This document shows positions 14,114 to 26,488 of a stretch of DNA of 64,000 nucleotides, piece after piece (the first letter of the stretch is position 1; each line of letters opens with the position of its first letter). A program made the position numbers and the translations under genes. The stretch is from Setaria digitata (lineage: Eukaryota > Nematoda > Chromadorea > Rhabditida > Setariidae), in assembly GCA_003640385.1 (NCBI GenBank), contig RCAB01000161.1:1-64000 (forward strand). The letters run 5' to 3'. Below the pieces are notes generated by a model that saw only the letters and a list, made by a program, of their open reading frames with translations, was not told the DNA's origin and did not search any database.

Positions 14114-14150
14114 TGATAAGAGATTAAAGCAAATGATAAAACTGTTATCA
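14114..14150. promoter_or_regulatory. Three TGATAA sites in 37 bp
   Basis: TGATAA occurs at 14114-14119 (as TGATAAG), at 14134-14139, and inverted (TTATCA) at 14145-14150. They lie about 360 bp before the start of the MARVEL gene. The density suggests an intestinal GATA-factor enhancer; this is an inference. Confidence 0.4.
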
Positions 14151-14508
14151 TCATTCTACACATTCTTCTAACTGCATCGCAATGCTAGGCCACAACAACC
14201 TATCATATAGCTCCATCACATAGTTTCTAATGGTTCACTTCTTTTATTATACAGTTGTTTATGATTTAGCTGATGTTTATTAATTTTGTACATTTTAATT
14301 TCACTTCCACATCTCCTAGAGACAACAATCTTTTATTCCGTCTCTTCCCCTTTCCCTATCTTTATTTCTTTTCTTTGGGGAATATTAAAACAAAACAATT
14401 TGATACATGAATGATTTGGCGTACTTCTTTCGAAAACAAAAAAGAAAAAATTTAATCTTTTGACAGATTTCGGAGAGCTAAACAGCGCTGATATTAGCAG
14501 TGACAGCA

Positions 14509-15537
14509 ATGGGTGACATCAGCCTGAACACACGCTACTTGAGCAGCAATCGAGGCATCATCAAAATTATCCAGATCTGTCTTGGATTCGTTGTCTGTTC
14601 TCTTCTTTGCACCTCATGGTAATTGTGCAAAAGAAACTCATAGTGATAATAATTAATTCTTTAATTTGCAATTGTTTATGTTACGGAAGTGATATTGAAA
14701 TGAAATGCTACAGGTATGGTGGACGTTCATGCTTCGGCGAAGGCCGAATTGGATTCTGTTCTGGACTGAATTTCGTCGTCCTGATTGTCAACCTCGTTCT
14801 TTTTGTCATTAACTTCCTTAACATCTCTGCTTGGAAGATGGTTCACATTCGTTATCAATTCGTTTTTGTCATTCTCTTAATAAACAATAGGATTAAAATT
14901 CGAAATTGGAATGAAATTCAAAAGCAAAATGATGCAAAATTTGTTTTTTGAAAAGTAAATAGTTGACCCATTGATTGTGATAAAATTGCTAATATCGATT
15001 TTCAGGAACGAATGTATTCGGTGGTGTGCATGGTTCTCTTTCTAATTGCATCAGTCCTTATCATTTGGTTTATCATCGAAGTGAACAATCAAACTTCCCT
15101 CATCATTACTACTGTTCGTAATTGCCTTTTTCATCACCCATTCATACATTTTGCATCTAAATGATCGGACATGTTCGAATCTTCAGTTACTTGAAGTCGA
15201 ACTTTTCTTCACCATGATGAAATAGTGAAAAAGAAATCTTTCGAACTGGATCACTGTGGAATGGATCGAACATTCTTGAACAAAAATCTTCATTTTTGTT
15301 ATCTAGAAAGAATTTTATCAATTTTAAAAGAAAATTCGTAACTCCAAAAGCTACAAGAAACAAAGACACTTAGATGTAATTTCGACTCCAAGAACTAATC
15401 TATCAATCCTTCATTCCCTTCCATAATTATTATGAATGGTTCAGTCTGATACAGTCACATTTCAGATCTGTCTTGTTGCCGAATTTGTTCTGTTTTTGTG
15501 GGATGTGAAGATTCTTCAAGGCGATGCACCGAACTGA
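14509..15537 (+). CDS. Four-TM MARVEL-domain membrane protein
   Basis: Exons 14509-14618, 14714-14840, 15006-15113 and 15466-15537 give about 138 residues. Four hydrophobic segments are visible: KIIQICLGFVVCSLLC; NFVVLIVNLVLFVINF; VVCMVLFLIASVLIIWF; and ICLVAEFVLFLWDV near the end. Size and topology match MARVEL-domain proteins (occludin, CMTM and myelin/MAL types), which act in membrane apposition and vesicle trafficking. The exon 2 donor is weak (ATG|GTTCAC); an in-frame alternative 24 bp later (TTC|GTTTTT) would add 8 residues to the loop between TM2 and TM3. A cluster of GATA-type sites lies upstream. The family call rests on topology, so another tetraspan family is possible. Confidence 0.7.
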
Positions 15538-17217
15538 ATCGGTGGTTGAAATCCCACTGCGATATTAACGGATATTCATACTTTCCTTCTTCTTCTCTCG
15601 TACCGTTTCCGAATTTACTTTTCATTCTCATTTAATCATTTGCTGAAAATTTCATCCGATATTTTCGTGCTACCCTCTTTCTCCATTAGTCCTCATTTTT
15701 GCAACAAAACTTTTATTCTCAAACTTATCATTACCAATAATAATTCTCCATCTTCTGAAAACTCAGTTTATGTGATCTGTATGAATTAATTACTTCGCAA
15801 ACTGAATCATTCGCTCCAAAATTAAAATTGATCTGTTGATTCCTAAAGTTCAATTTTCCCATCACATTTAAATTTTTTTCAGTCCTATTCGACTGAAGAA
15901 GATATTGTTTCACGATAAGATTTTTATCCTTAATCAAATGAATGAATCACCCTCTGTGTTCCTTGAAAACTATCCCATCATTTTTGAAATATTCGAAAAA
16001 GTTGCAACTTTCCCGAGCATTATTTGTTCTCATCCCAATGTATCAATCTCTCCGTTTTGTGTGCATTTATTCAGTCATCTTAAATGATATAAAGGAAAAG
16101 CTTCAATCTATGCACTACAAATCACTTCCCTTATAGCAGTTAGCTGAGATTGTTTACCTTTCAAAACAATGCAGCATTATGCTCGGCAGGTATTTCCATG
16201 TGCTAATTAGTTTTCTTCAATTCGCAGTCATATTAAACCTACCTATGCATTAATGCCAAATTTTGAATCCTCAAATAATTCCTGAAAGAGATTGTCATTG
16301 GACACTATCATCAAAGTAATTCTCCTGTCACATGTACTCATGCTTAATTAATGAGATTATGATTATAAAATGCCATATTAAGAAAAGCGATAACACAAGA
16401 TGACACAAAGATAGTTTTTCCACTGATGTCTACGTACAAAGTACTTGATCGGCTCAAGATAACAATGATTCCATTGTCATAAACCAACCGTCAACTCTGT
16501 AAGATAGCTAAAAGTTAGATTTAAATAACAAATACAAAAATCGTCTTCTCCACCATAACACTTATCACTTAATACATCAACGAAAGGATGAAACTGAAGC
16601 AGCAGTAAACGGTTTCATTTGCAAACTTTCGCAACAGGTGTAAACGTACCATTCATTTCGTTTCTTCTTATTCCGAAGATTCTTGTCAGATGTCTAATTA
16701 GATGAACTAATTAAGTTCCACTTTTTGGAGTGGATTTCTAAAAGATTAGTATGTTTCATACAATACCCCTGAAAATCAATAGTGCTACTGTTTTTGAAGG
16801 ATTTCACGAATTTATAGTGGCATGCGTTAGGGAACAGCTGACTGCAAAACACCGCTACTTCCCGAATTCAGAGAAGAAATTGTTTGTTTCAAAGACAAAA
16901 CGAATCGTTTCCGAACTCTTTGCCGGCAATTCTGATCTTGTTTACAGTTTCTCGTAAATGCCTAAACTTTTTCAAGCATCAAATTAACTCATTTATTAAA
17001 AACTACTTACTTCCCTTCCTTATAATATTCATTCTTATTTATTACATGAGTCATCTCTCCTTATCATATATTATATGACATGTATCTATCAGATGTATCT
17101 GCTTGCAAAATTTGAAACTGCTTAAGAGCAAATTTCACATCGATTTCAACATAATTTAAGCATTTTATTTTTATGGATGGCAGTAATTTGCAGGATGTTT
17201 AAAAATCCCATAGAACT
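15538..17217. other. Intergenic region
   Basis: AT-rich with short random open frames on both strands. I see no exon with good splice signals. The last 20-30 bp hold the likely trans-splice acceptor of the F-box gene (TTTGCAG ending at 17193). Confidence 0.6.
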
Positions 17218-20200
17218 ATGTGCAGTTCGTTCGTGAAGTCTTATGGCTGGGCTTTTTTACCAGATTTATTGTTGGAAGAGATTTTTTCACAATTACCAAT
17301 CAAAAATTTGGGACGTTGTTCTCAGGTGAATCATCTATTAAACTTTTAACATTTACAAGTTAGTTGTTGTAAACAGTTCAGAAATTTCACTTCACATGTG
17401 GGGAAGTAATATTTTGCTTTGAGTTATTTTTCCTTTACAAATTTTCGCAAGCTCTAAAAAATTTAAAATTTAAACGAAATAAACAGACAAAACTGGTATC
17501 AGTTTCATTTCCATCTTCCTCTCACTTCAACAATTCAAAATTTTCACAAAAGAAACAATGAAAAACACCGCTGCTCACTGAAAATGAAATCTAGCTATCT
17601 TTGAAATAAGTTCAAGCTTAATTAGTACTTTTTCTGTTCAGGTATGTCTAAACTGGTATCGTATAACTCAACAGGACTATGCTTGGCATCGTTTTCAGTA
17701 CAAGGATTATATGTTTACAAGACGCAAGTATACGTCACATGCCGGATGGCAATATATGATTGATCATTGGAAGTTAAGGTTAATCGGAATTGGAAAATTT
17801 AATTTAGATTCTTAAAAATAAATGAAATTGATAAGCTGATAAGATCGATTCACTTTCTTTGCTCATTTCAGTTTCCGATAAAAAAAAAAAAATATTCCAA
17901 TTGTCCGCTAAGAATGAGCAATTAAATCATTTCCGGAAAAAGCACGTCAATAGTACCGATGCATTTTAATTGCTAAGTTTAATTTTCACTGTTTTGTTAA
18001 AAGAAGGAATGAATAGTGCGTCATAGATAAATGGCGTTCACCTGTGACATATTCAGAAAAAACTTTTTTTTTTTTTAAAGATTTCTGATAGTGAAAGCAA
18101 CAACGAAATGGCGAGTGCTACAAATTGAACCGGTAACAATTCTGTTTAATTTGTACGAATTTATTCGAGTTTTAACCAATTTTTCGGAGTATTACGAAAA
18201 AAACACATCTGAAAGGCCACTGCAAGGAATCCGATCATTCTCATTCAAGTGGCAACTCCACGTACATGTCAGAGGTGAAAATCAAATTGAACGGGTCAGT
18301 TTTATTTGCAGAAAATTAGAAGATGTTGATGGCATAGTGGTTCAAAAAGTTTCTTTCTTTTTGCAGGAATTTTGACGTGATACGTGAAATGTCATTCGAG
18401 TTTTTATAGTAAATCTGAAAGGAAAAAATTCCACCTGATAGCAATTTGGAATTTGTAGGTGTTTGGAACAGGTGGTGAAATGTTGAAAACTTTATCATTG
18501 CTGTTATCACATCTGCATGGACTTACTGAATTATCACTGTATGAACTTCAATTGGAACCATATGAATGCAGTGATTTCATTGATGATGTACAAAAATTAT
18601 TAATATTATTAAATTTCCTAATTATTTCTGAAAGTACAAAAAAAAAAAAGTCTGACAGCTGATAACTCTTTCAGCTTAATTTAAAGCATATGAAAAATAT
18701 TGAAGGCATCCAAAGAAATTCAAAAAAAAAAAAAATTGCATGAAATTTAAAATATTTTCAAAAAACTTCAAATCACTTAAAGGGTTGTTTTTAAATATTA
18801 TCGCGAGGATTTTAAAGTCTAAATATTTGCAGATTCTTTACAAATTTGATTCGCAACTCACATCGTTATGTATCATAAATTTAACGAAAGTGTATAGACC
18901 ACTGCTACAGCTTGGCTTATTTCTGTCTTTAGAACAGTTGACAGTTTCACCTCAGCATCTTGACGAGTCCATAGTGACACTTTTGGCCGATTTAAGACAA
19001 TTAAAATCATTGATAATACTACAGGTATGTATATTAATGATATCAACAATCATTGAACGTTCACTTGCACGACCTTTCTAGAACGAGAAAACATTTGGTG
19101 CAAGAGCTGTTGATTCGAAGGCATGGCTATCATTCACAGAACGAAATAGTTATACTCGAGTTCAATTGATTCAGGCAGGTAGAAGTTTTTTCCTTTCTAA
19201 CATGAATAATTAGGCTGAATAATAATTCAATGTGAGGCAAATAATGTAAGAGTAAGATTAATAACTTATAAATATTCCGCACTTATTCTATTTTTGCTCT
19301 AGGAAAACGCCAAAATGGACTGCTGATTCAGCCTAAGGCACCAGTCTATGCTATTGTATTTGATAACTCTACAGGACAGCTCACCGGTGAATTGACTCAA
19401 GAGGTTAGGTTAGAAATTTTATTCAAATATATTATTGTAAGCCTTTACTGAGAACATTGGAAGAAAGGTCTAATTTGAAAAATTAGATAGGTTCGAGTTT
19501 TGAAAATTTAACTCTTTTTCTCTTTGAATAACCGTTGATTTGCTAGAACTTTCATGTTTTTAGCTAATTAATATCAATACATATAAATATATCAGGTTAT
19601 TTAATTGTACAGATTTGCCACAACTATTCGACAACTTTGCAGTTTTTTCTGCAAAAAGGTCTTGAACGTCGATATCGTTCTCGAGAATTCGCGAAACGTG
19701 TCGATATTTTTGCTGTTGAGCTTGCTCTCAGATGCCGTTCGTTTTTTCGAATATATATTTTAGGAATTCTGTGAAAAAAAAAAAAATACTTTGATTGTTG
19801 AGTCGGTAACTGTGTTACTAGCATATAATAACTGTTTACGTGATGTTTCGGGAATTCTCGGGCGCTCTATTGATACTATCATGTTTACTTTCAGCTAATC
19901 TAAAATTATTAGCAATACGAGAAAGAATGTGTTTTGCGAGTGCGTTATTGTTAGCGCAAATTGGTCGAGCACATCAAATGAGAATTTGTTTGAGGCGCAA
20001 TGCACTTCTGAAGAGAGTTGAGTAATTTATTCGAGAGTTCCCATACTGATAATTATTTTCCCGGAGTTTTTTTTAGTTATTTCTTTCCTTCTAATCCAGA
20101 AATTTTGATCCGCTCTTTTCTATAGGATATATATGTTTCTTAAAAAGAAGATTCGGGAATTTTCACTTTCTATGTTCGGTTAGATCTGTTTTGCCTTTAA

Positions 20201-20476
20201 ACAGATAAATATCTTTGCTGTAATTGTTCTAATCTTTTTAATTCTCTGTCATTATTGTTAGCTTGTTTCACAATCTTCGTACGTATCCGAGAGTGATTTC
20301 ATCTCCAGGTAAATTGGGCTGACGATGCTATAAGAAATATTCTTGGCTCAGACACTAATCAGAGCTGGATCAAGGGACAGTGCAAAAGTTTGGAAATATT
20401 GGAAAGAACAATTCAAAACATAATGAGTACTACGGCTGCAATTGTTACAGATAACAGATATTTGTATAGCTTTTAA
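17218..20476 (+). CDS. F-box protein, FBXO33/FBXO39-like
   Basis: Exons 17218-17325, 17642-17778, 18081-18294, 18459-18587, 18833-19024, 19082-19178, 19303-19403, 19613-19736, 19895-20016 and 20309-20476 give 463 residues with all phases matching. The N-terminal F-box (residues about 12-45: FLPDLLLEEIFSQLPI, then VCLNWYRI) should bind SKP1 in an SCF ubiquitin ligase. The middle is leucine-rich and irregular. The C-terminal block (ELALRCPNLKLLAIRERM, later LRRNALLKRVNW) resembles, from memory, the conserved C-terminal part of FBXO33/FBXO39, so it should choose the substrate. The start ATG is 24 bp after a TTTGCAG acceptor; a short out-of-frame upstream ORF begins at 17195. A polyadenylation signal follows 22 bp after the stop. 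The F-box call is firm; the FBXO33/39 assignment is moderate. Confidence 0.8.
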
Positions 20477-20497
20477 AATTTGCATATTTATTTGCAG

Positions 20498-20503
20498 AAT
20501 AAA
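20498..20503 (+). terminator. AATAAA polyadenylation signal
   Basis: Canonical AATAAA, 22 bp after the stop codon of the F-box gene, implying a very short 3'UTR. Confidence 0.6.
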
Positions 20504-20843
20504 ATTTGTTAGAGTTTTCATTTTTTGAGTAGATGCGAATATAATTTCAGTTTCCGGAATTTAGACTACTGTAACCTAATTGTTATTAAATTTCAATTAT
20601 TAAATAAGCCTGTGCAGTTTAACTGTAGGGATTCTGAACGGGACAATAATTGTCACTTTTGATAGGTTTCTTAACCGTGTCGAAGGAATGTTTCTTTCAT
20701 CAACACTTAAGGATTCTAAGCTAGAAACTGAATCGCTGGGTCAATGTTTTGCATATATGCTATAAAAAGCAACATATAAAAGGAGTGGAACGGTTCATTT
20801 CAATTATTTCTTTATATATTTTTCTTTTTTTGGTAAGATTGCA

Positions 20844-22948
20844 ATGAGTGATATTGCTTGTCCATATCAATTCCCAATTATCCTTTTCATCATAATGATA
20901 GCTTTGCCAGCGGTGTCCCTTCTTATCCTATGCCAATTCAAAAAAGTGGAAAAGAAAAAGGAAAACACGCTTTCTGTAGCACATTCTATCCTGGAAAACG
21001 ATTATCCAGCATTCATCGACAAAACAGTAATTAAACTAAATGCATCATTTTTAATTAGCTCAGAAATCGGAAACTTTCGAAACTTTTCCGCCGCTAACAT
21101 GATAAGATATGAATATTATTGCCATAAGCAATTCTCGAATCGAATGGCTGAAAGTGCCTCTCCCTCATATCGAAGGTGTTGAAATTCGAATAATCCAAAA
21201 TTTCCAGCAAACTGCCAATAGTACTGCATTACATCCAATGGAAGAGGATAAAGCAGTGAAAGAAAATATGGTACATATTTAGGCATGGTGTAATCTCTCA
21301 ACAAATCAGACTAGTTTTGTCTCGAGAATTCTCCAACCAGTTAGCAAAATGAATCGAAAGAGATCCCATCTATTGAGAAATATCCAGAAATTATCGATTG
21401 GAATATCCACAATTTGAAATATATAGTTTGAAATACCCATAACACAAAATAACATTTGCTTAAGATTTGATAATCTGATTCAATTTTAGACCGCTAATCA
21501 AACTATTATGCCAGTTATGAAAAAACAAAAGTCTGCTGAGACAATGCACAAAACTGAAACACATTTGTGGGTGAAGAGGAATCAAGGTATTGGCGGATAC
21601 ACGGCTGGTAGCAGTTTAAAAAAATATAATAAATCAAAGAAACAACGGTAATTACATTTTAGCAACAGGTCCAACTTATCACTATTAATTACACCGCCCG
21701 AAGACCTGTTGATTTCAAAATTTCATAACAAAGTTCTTGCAATTCATTGTCTCACAAAGAGAAGAGAATCATTCCTTAAAATCTCTAACTTGAAATGCTT
21801 TATTCTCTCTGTTCACCGATCATTACCGATACTTCTGTCCCAATTTCGTTGCATCCATTCTTGCGAGTGAATATTATTTAAGGCCAAAAAATCATCAAAT
21901 TATTGGTGATTTGAATACAACCGACTCATCAAATGAATATTCATTGGAAAATACACTTGCAATGGAATCATTTGAATCGATCAGTCTGTGTTCCTTTAAC
22001 AAAATTAGTGAACAAATTGCCTGGGATGATTGTTGTGCATAAGTAGAAAACTACACATTGGACTTATTGTTACTGAATGAGAATGAGGGCAAGATTTCAT
22101 TTTAAATTAGGCTATAGTTTCAATAGCTCTACCGTTCTTTTTTTTAAATTAAATGCTATAGTAATTATAGAGGGAAAGCCTGGTCTGTCACTGGAAGGTG
22201 AGGAAATCAACCATCGAATGAAAACAGTGGAACAAAGTACGTCACAACTATCAACATCAAATAAGAACAATTTATCTTGATCGCATCTGAATATATTAAT
22301 TTTTGTTTCTAACGCCATCTCCTTGATGTACTGAAGGAAAAGTTTTATGAGGTGGATTTGAATGAAGGATAAACTCAGCAGTTTAGACCAAATTCCAGTT
22401 GCTGTATTATTAAGAACCAGATCATATATATGTATATGGCTGGCGATATTTGGTTATTTTGAGGCATTTCATCGGACTATTCATTATTCGATTCTCAATC
22501 ATCAAGAGAGGATATTCGTAAGCAGCGTTCTCGATTACTCAGACTAGATACATCGGTGGCTCGCCGAGCTGCTGCAGCACTTGAGGACAGTATTGTTTCT
22601 GCACCAACTCAGGATGAACAAGAAAAGTCAGCCGCTGAAGAGGTGAACTTCAAGTTCAATATATCTCAGTTTGACATCATACTAACATATAGACTCATTT
22701 CATACTTAGTCTTAGAAATCTGAACTTAAAATATAGGAATATTTATGTTTATTCCTAAAAATCTGTATTGTAAAGCAGGTAGTGTGGGAAAGATGACTTC
22801 GAGTGATACATTGTGCATAGTGGTACCATGATACTTGGCTAGCAGAAATGTTTATTTTGAATGGAGATAAAGTAACTGCTGATTACAGAATCGACAACGG
22901 ATTCCTGAAGTGGAAGGAACTCAAGACAACTTAGTAGCGAACAGTTAA
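20844..22948 (+). CDS. Unrecognised single-pass membrane protein
   Basis: Exons 20844-21026, 21208-21270 and 21490-21647, with an in-frame terminal exon 21883-22042, give a complete 187-residue protein. Further exons 22171-22236, 22464-22642 and 22889-22948 join to each other in consistent phase. They could continue this protein if the exon starting at 21883 splices out early (for example at 22007), giving a longer cytoplasmic tail, or they may be a separate gene. The N-terminus has one strong hydrophobic helix (residues about 10-31, FPIILFIIMIALPAVSLLIL) followed by basic residues (KKVEKKK), so the tail should be cytoplasmic. The rest is polar and probably disordered; the last part is charged (RKQRSRLLRL, ARRAAAALEDS). 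I recognise no domain. A polyadenylation signal follows at 23046. Confidence 0.6.
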
Positions 22949-23045
22949 CTTTGAAAACAATTCACACAGAATTCGAAGAAGGGAGATTTTTTTTTTTTGT
23001 TCACCAAGTTAATTAACAAATATTATATGTATACATATGCTGTCT

Positions 23046-23051
23046 AATAAA
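23046..23051 (+). terminator. AATAAA polyadenylation signal
   Basis: Canonical AATAAA 98 bp after the stop codon of the terminal exon 22889-22948. This supports a transcript ending here on the plus strand. Confidence 0.55.
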
Positions 23052-23413
23052 ACAAATTCAATTGAAGCCTTAAAAACGATTGTCAACTGAATTTAAGTGG
23101 ACGAAATCAACTTTTTTCATCAGTAAGGATGTTCCTTAACATCATGAAACAACTAATAATCCTAAGATTTTCAAAACTGTTCTATTTTAAAAAAGCTAAC
23201 AATAATTATTGAATTATCACAGGCAAGAAAACTTTCATTTTCAAGAACTGTAACATATGAAAGCATACTATCCAGAAGGGAAATTAGAAAAAGATCAGAA
23301 ATTTTACAGTATGAAGTTCTTTAAAAAGATAAAATTCGCTTCAGTTGGCTGAATTCCTTAGCAGATTGAAAAAAAATTTTTTTCACCTATTCCAAAGAAA
23401 AAGAATGAAATAT

Positions 23414-24355
23414 TCATGTCTTTTTCAACGCTAAACACTTCAAATTTTGATGGTGTTGATCCCGATCACTAAGAATCACTTTACTCGGATCACTAATGTG
23501 CCAATCGATGGCAATTTCCGGATCAAAAGGATTTACACCGAATTCCTCTGCCACATTGTATATTGCTGTACACTTGTAAGTTACATGAGCTCCATCTTTC
23601 GATAAAACCTGAAATTGTCAAGTTGGAATAAGAAGGATGCGAATATAACTACGATCGAAATCAAACCACTAATAACCAAGTATCATTCAATATAGACTTC
23701 ACTGAAAAAACCCAGAAATGCTAAAATAAGATTTAAAAATTTTAAAAACTGTTTGTCGTGTAATGTTACTAAACTACCAGAATATGTGGCAAAAAAAAGC
23801 AAAACTTGAACGAGAAAGTAAGCAAGAAAATGCTTGCATAAAATCCATGTAGGAATCCATCCGGTATCCAGAAACTGGATTGTGTTTCTGCATTTAGAAT
23901 AATTCCGTACCACTTTCCGAATGTTTTCGAGCTTGGCCTTATGTCAACAGCAACATCATATATTTCACCACTTATAACGGATACTAGTTTGCCCATACCT
24001 GGTTGTGCATGTAAACCACGTAAAACGCCAAATTTCGAGTAGGAATGATTATCCTTAAATCAATAATAACAGACGAAATAATTTAATTGAAAATTTCAAA
24101 ATAACATTTATTTCTGGAATTAAAATTAAGAACGAAACAAATAACTCACAAGTTGACAAACATACACAATGAATCTACCTGCCTGAACCTCTCGAAGAAT
24201 CCCAAAGAACCTAATTCATATTCATTGTATGACTCCACGAAATAACCACGATTATCCGGAAAGAGTTTTGGTCGAAAAAGCTTCAAGCCATCAATTTCTT
24301 TCACATCTTCAATTTCTAACTTCGTCCTTCGAAATTCATTATTGCTGCTCATCAA
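23414..24355 (-). CDS. rml-3: dTDP-4-dehydrorhamnose 3,5-epimerase (RmlC)
   Basis: Exons 24355-24179, 24053-23838 and 23608-23414 give 195 residues, the usual RmlC length. The enzyme epimerises dTDP-4-keto-6-deoxyglucose at C3 and C5, the third step of dTDP-rhamnose synthesis; nematodes have this pathway (RML-1 to RML-5 in C. elegans). Family motifs: RPKLFPDNRGYFVESYNE; VLRGLHAQ with the catalytic His; GKLVSVISGEIYDVAVDIR; GKWYGIILNAE; WIPDGFLHGF (active-site region); and VTYKCTAIYN. The second intron must start with GC: the frame requires TAT|GCAAGC joined to TTTCAG|GTT, giving HGFYVLSKDG. Animal RmlC genes are mostly confined to nematodes, so this supports the organism call. Confidence 0.95.
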
Positions 24356-26488
24356 TGAAGAATACGAATGTTGAGATTCTCACTTCAATTTAAGGAGCTT
24401 GTTGAAAAAGTAGGAAGACAGCATTGCAGTTATTAATGATGCGATCGTATTAATAATTAGAAAGAATTCTCCACCTCGATTTGGATGAATAGAGAAGAGA
24501 AAGGAAATCAGGAAATTCCCCAATACCCCAATTCGTTTTAGGATTGACTTCTCCTCGAAATGACCTATTTCTTATTTCTTCCAAACTCTCAACCAATACT
24601 GCTGAGCATCTCATCGTGATCAATTCGAAAATATTTCCATCGGATTTCGAAATCCCTTTCATGGCATTACACTTAAGTGGAGCTTTTGCTACGATTATTA
24701 TTATTACTGAAACGCCCATGTAACAACTGAGGGACAAGTGGAACCATCAGCTTCTTTCAAATGAGTATAATTAAAACAAGTTTTACCGAAAAGAATAATA
24801 CAGTGTAGCGACACGTCAACTTCCATAAAAACCAACAAATTACAAAACTTCAACTCTCCTCAGTCACAACAACAACGCCCTAATGAAGAATTTGAACTTT
24901 TTAATTTGAGTTTTTAACAGGACAAGCGACAAATGATGCAAATTTAACTTTAAGACAACTATACTGATGATTAACATACTCCTCAAGTACCTTTGTTGAA
25001 TAACAATTTCAGCTTTTATTTATACGCATCATATAAAAGGACTGATCACAAGTATAACACTTACATGATAATTTCACATTCGTTACAGTGATTCCGCACA
25101 TTCACATAGTTAAAACGTGGTCATAGGATAATTACTTTAGGCCACTCAGTTTATAACTTTTGCTACATATACAAGAATAGCTTTTGCCGTATATAAATAC
25201 AGCAAGTGTAATTCAAAAACACATAATCAATGAAAATTACTAATTATTAGGTTTATACGCATATTAGATTAGAGATCGCAGATCGCTATCTGAAACTCTA
25301 CTCTTTGACACAATAAAAGCGTACTTCAACTCTTCACAAAAAGAAGAAAAAAAAAAGAAATAATTTATTATAAACACAAAAAAGACCCGCAAAGATACAT
25401 ATAATATTGTACACTGATGAATCTCTTTTAAGAAAATATTTAAAGGCTACTTACTATATTAAATATTCAGTGCCCCGTTAACGTACGACTGCGACTTTCT
25501 GTCTATTTATTATTTATCACTGGTGGATTTTTCCCGAACATAAATATTTTAGCGACACAATACGATACTAATATTAATTAATCAGATTCTCCTCTCAAAT
25601 ATAAATGAATCAAGGACCCACAATATGCACTTATTTCAGAAACGGATATCTTCACCGATTTTACTTTTTAACAACAGTGACAGCCTGAAGGCATAAAAGA
25701 ATAAGGATCTTACAAGCAATTTTGCCCCGACCGACTGTTATCCGTTTGCTAGGTGAACTCCGTTCAGAAAAGTTACACTGAAAAGGAACAGCGATTAGAA
25801 ACCAAACAATGCAAGTCGGAGAACTACAACTAATTAGCACTTCTTATCCTATCAGTTCTCCATACAAGTTCCTCCTCATTTCTGAAGCATAACTGTTCGT
25901 TTATAAGATGAATATAAATAAGATGAATTCATTACATGGCAACAAAATTAAGAGAAATGTAGAAAAAAATACACTCCTGAATGGTGGATATCTTCAAAAT
26001 AATGAAATATTAGCAAATTTTTATTAATCCATATTTTTTGACAAATGAAAAAATACAAATCTAAGAACTGAAATCCAACCAAAATTTATAAGTGTTAAAT
26101 GAAGACAAGGACACTTCTTCGATTTGGTCCCCATTAGAAAATAAAAAGTGCAATTCTGTCACATCCATTAATTGGAGAGGTAGAATTAAATACATCTGCT
26201 AACAAGATGAAGAAAATCACATAAAAATCAGAAACAATTTCAACATTTCATTGAACGTTAGCATTAATATAATACACCGGCTACAACTCCACAAACCACG
26301 GGTCTGGAGATGAAAACTTATAATAATTTTGTTTCTTGCAGACCAGAGGGCATTTAAAAAATTAAAAGCTCGAGTTCTTACCTCACCATTTTCCTTCTTC
26401 CATAACTTTGGACATCCGGATATGGATGCGGGATGAATTCAGATTTAGAACTGCAACAGCAAATAAACAGTCTCTGCTACTTCGCAAA
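24356..26488. other. Intergenic region
   Basis: No supported gene. An open frame on the minus strand at 24450-24737 lacks recognisable similarity and splice context and is probably random. The rest is AT-rich. Confidence 0.6.

Larger units (their letters stand above)
9468..14508. other. 5 kb gene-poor intergenic region
   Basis: It lies between two divergently transcribed genes (mannosidase leftward, MARVEL gene rightward). I find no supported exon. It holds AT-rich runs, a poly-T tract near 11709-11731, short tetra- and pentanucleotide repeats, and clusters of TGATAA/TTATCA sites listed separately. An open stretch at about 12380-12504 looks slightly coding-like but has no supported partner exon. 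Confidence 0.6.

Noticed and set aside
24450..24737. 95-codon minus-strand open frame upstream of the epimerase gene
   Set aside because: No recognisable similarity, no acceptor before it, and no in-phase link to the epimerase start.
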